A stretch of DNA of 64,000 nt from Neisseriaceae bacterium CLB008 (GTDB lineage: Bacteria; Pseudomonadota; Gammaproteobacteria; Burkholderiales; Neisseriaceae), in NCBI GenBank assembly GCA_041228285.1, contig CP166133.1:620001-684000 (forward strand). Reading direction: 5' to 3'. Below the pieces are notes generated by a model. That model had not been told where the DNA came from. It did not search any database and saw only the letters and a program-made list of their open reading frames with translations. Positions 63,732 to 64,000 of this stretch are shown one piece after another; the stretch's first letter is position 1, and each line of letters begins with the position of its first letter. The translations under genes and the position numbers were made by a program.

Positions 63732-63756
63732 TTACCCACAACTTATATTATCCACA
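63732..63756 (+). promoter_or_regulatory. pair of DnaA-box-like sites
   Basis: TTACCCACA (63732-63740, one mismatch) and TTATCCACA (63748-63756, perfect) are 16 bp apart in the same direction, in AT-rich DNA between two terminators. A lone perfect box also lies at 46354-46362 (other strand). Two nearby boxes might titrate or bind DnaA; chance is also possible. Confidence 0.3.
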
Positions 63757-63770
63757 GGCCGTTAGGGCAT

Positions 63771-63798
63771 AAAAAAAGACCCGTTAAGGGTCTTTTTT
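63771..63798. terminator. bidirectional terminator
   Basis: AAAAGACCC, GTTAA's centre, GGGTCTTTT with long A- and T-runs on either side. Ends the permease gene on the minus strand. Confidence 0.82.
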
Positions 63799-63810
63799 GG
63801 TTCAAGGCCT

Positions 63811-64000
63811 TTACGGGCGCTGCTGGCCTCGATTCAGCCTGGCTTCGACGCGGCTTTGGAGCCAGCCTAAAATCAGACAAAACGCCCAGTACATCAGACC
63901 CGCCTCAATATAAACCAGTAAGAACTCATAGGTGCGGGCAGCGGTATTTTGGGCGATTTTAAATAGCTCGACCACCAAGACCAGCGACGCCAGCGAGGTG
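63811..64000 (-). CDS. amino-acid ABC transporter permease (C-terminal part, partial)
   Basis: Reading from the window's right edge on the minus strand, 63 codons end at a TAA (63811-63813). The product [20 protein letters not shown] then [20 protein letters not shown] with a basic end ([13 protein letters not shown]) is the typical C-terminus of HisM/GlnP-type permeases: the S-L-A-S-L...EL helix after the EAA loop and a last membrane helix. Such permeases pair with a solute-binding protein and ATPase to import polar amino acids. The rest lies beyond the window. Confidence 0.85.
   Translation of the reverse strand, partial: TSLASLVLVVELFKIAQNTAARTYEFLLVYIEAGLMYWAFCLILGWLQSRVEARLNRGQQRP

Noticed and set aside
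1-64000. Neisseria-type DNA uptake sequences (GCCGTCTGAA and dialect forms)
   Set aside because: Scanning by eye, mainly at terminators, gave no recurrent 10-12-mer; a word count over the whole genome would be needed.
1-64000. CRISPR arrays, tRNA and rRNA genes, transposases
   Set aside because: No regularly spaced repeats, no tRNA cloverleaf or rRNA segments and no transposase frames were recognised. The only tmRNA sequence is the 3'-end copy at 569-591.

Overview
This 64 kb stretch looks like chromosomal DNA from a betaproteobacterium, most likely Neisseriaceae or a close relative. The main clues are a tmRNA 3' end close to the Neisseria form at the left edge, a minor pilin resembling Neisseria ComP, a soluble orphan RnfB, and housekeeping genes of proteobacterial type (argG, prmC, apaH, lptF/lptG, pepA, holC, sbcD/sbcC). 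Base composition is moderate and fairly even, except for the first ~560 bases, which are very AT-rich. No rRNA, tRNA, CRISPR array or transposase gene was seen. The genus is inferred, not proven.

Layout. (1) 1-660: right end of an AT-rich integrated element, bounded by a degenerate copy of the ssrA (tmRNA) 3' end and a terminator. (2) 0.7-4.1 kb: lipoprotein, PhzF-family protein, secreted protein, RidA and a small membrane protein. (3) 4.2-7.7 kb: a magnesium locus with three tandem CorA-family genes on the minus strand. They lie behind a recognisable M-box (ykoK) Mg2+ riboswitch with its own terminator, and a repeat of hairpin-forming arms lies at the operon's 3' end. (4) 7.9-19.3 kb: FUSC membrane protein, lipoprotein, GNAT, YafE-like methyltransferase, choloylglycine-hydrolase-family amidase, periplasmic protein, pirin, CycA permease, DUF2165 protein, O-methyltransferase and a phytase/esterase-like lipoprotein. 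A MITE-like repeat lies at 10.5 kb. (5) 19.4-23.7 kb: sbcD-sbcC, overlapping by four bases. (6) 23.7-31.2 kb: one giant autotransporter adhesin gene. (7) 31.7-35.1 kb: a Sel1-repeat protein, then a CueR/MerR-type promoter driving copZ-copA. (8) 35.3-38.9 kb: a divergent phosphoketolase-family enzyme and a di-haem cytochrome c peroxidase. (9) 39.1-42.4 kb: rfbBACD for dTDP-L-rhamnose. (10) 42.7-46.9 kb: orphan rnfB, apaH, a PuuP-like permease and a ComP-like pilin. (11) 46.9-51.1 kb: an RND efflux pump with its adaptor. (12) 51.4-64 kb: mgtE, prmC, a DUF1090 protein, a hemerythrin, argG, a PTS-like IIC protein, an ABC-F ATPase, lptF-lptG, pepA-holC and the end of an amino-acid ABC permease.

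How the genes work together. Magnesium is a clear theme: three CorA-like proteins under a riboswitch, plus MgtE behind a different structured leader. Copper is handled by CopZ and CopA from one copper-responsive promoter. Envelope functions are well represented: dTDP-rhamnose synthesis, LPS export (LptF/G), the autotransporter, the RND pump and several lipoproteins.

The most noteworthy observations are the riboswitch-controlled CorA triplet whose middle member has lost the glycine of the GMN filter motif, the ssrA-borne integration boundary, the ComP-like pilin without Glu5, the divergent phosphoketolase, and the hairpin-rich leaders of argG and mgtE. I did not find a clearly new multi-gene system; the CorA array with its M-box and flanking repeats is the best candidate for something functionally unusual.
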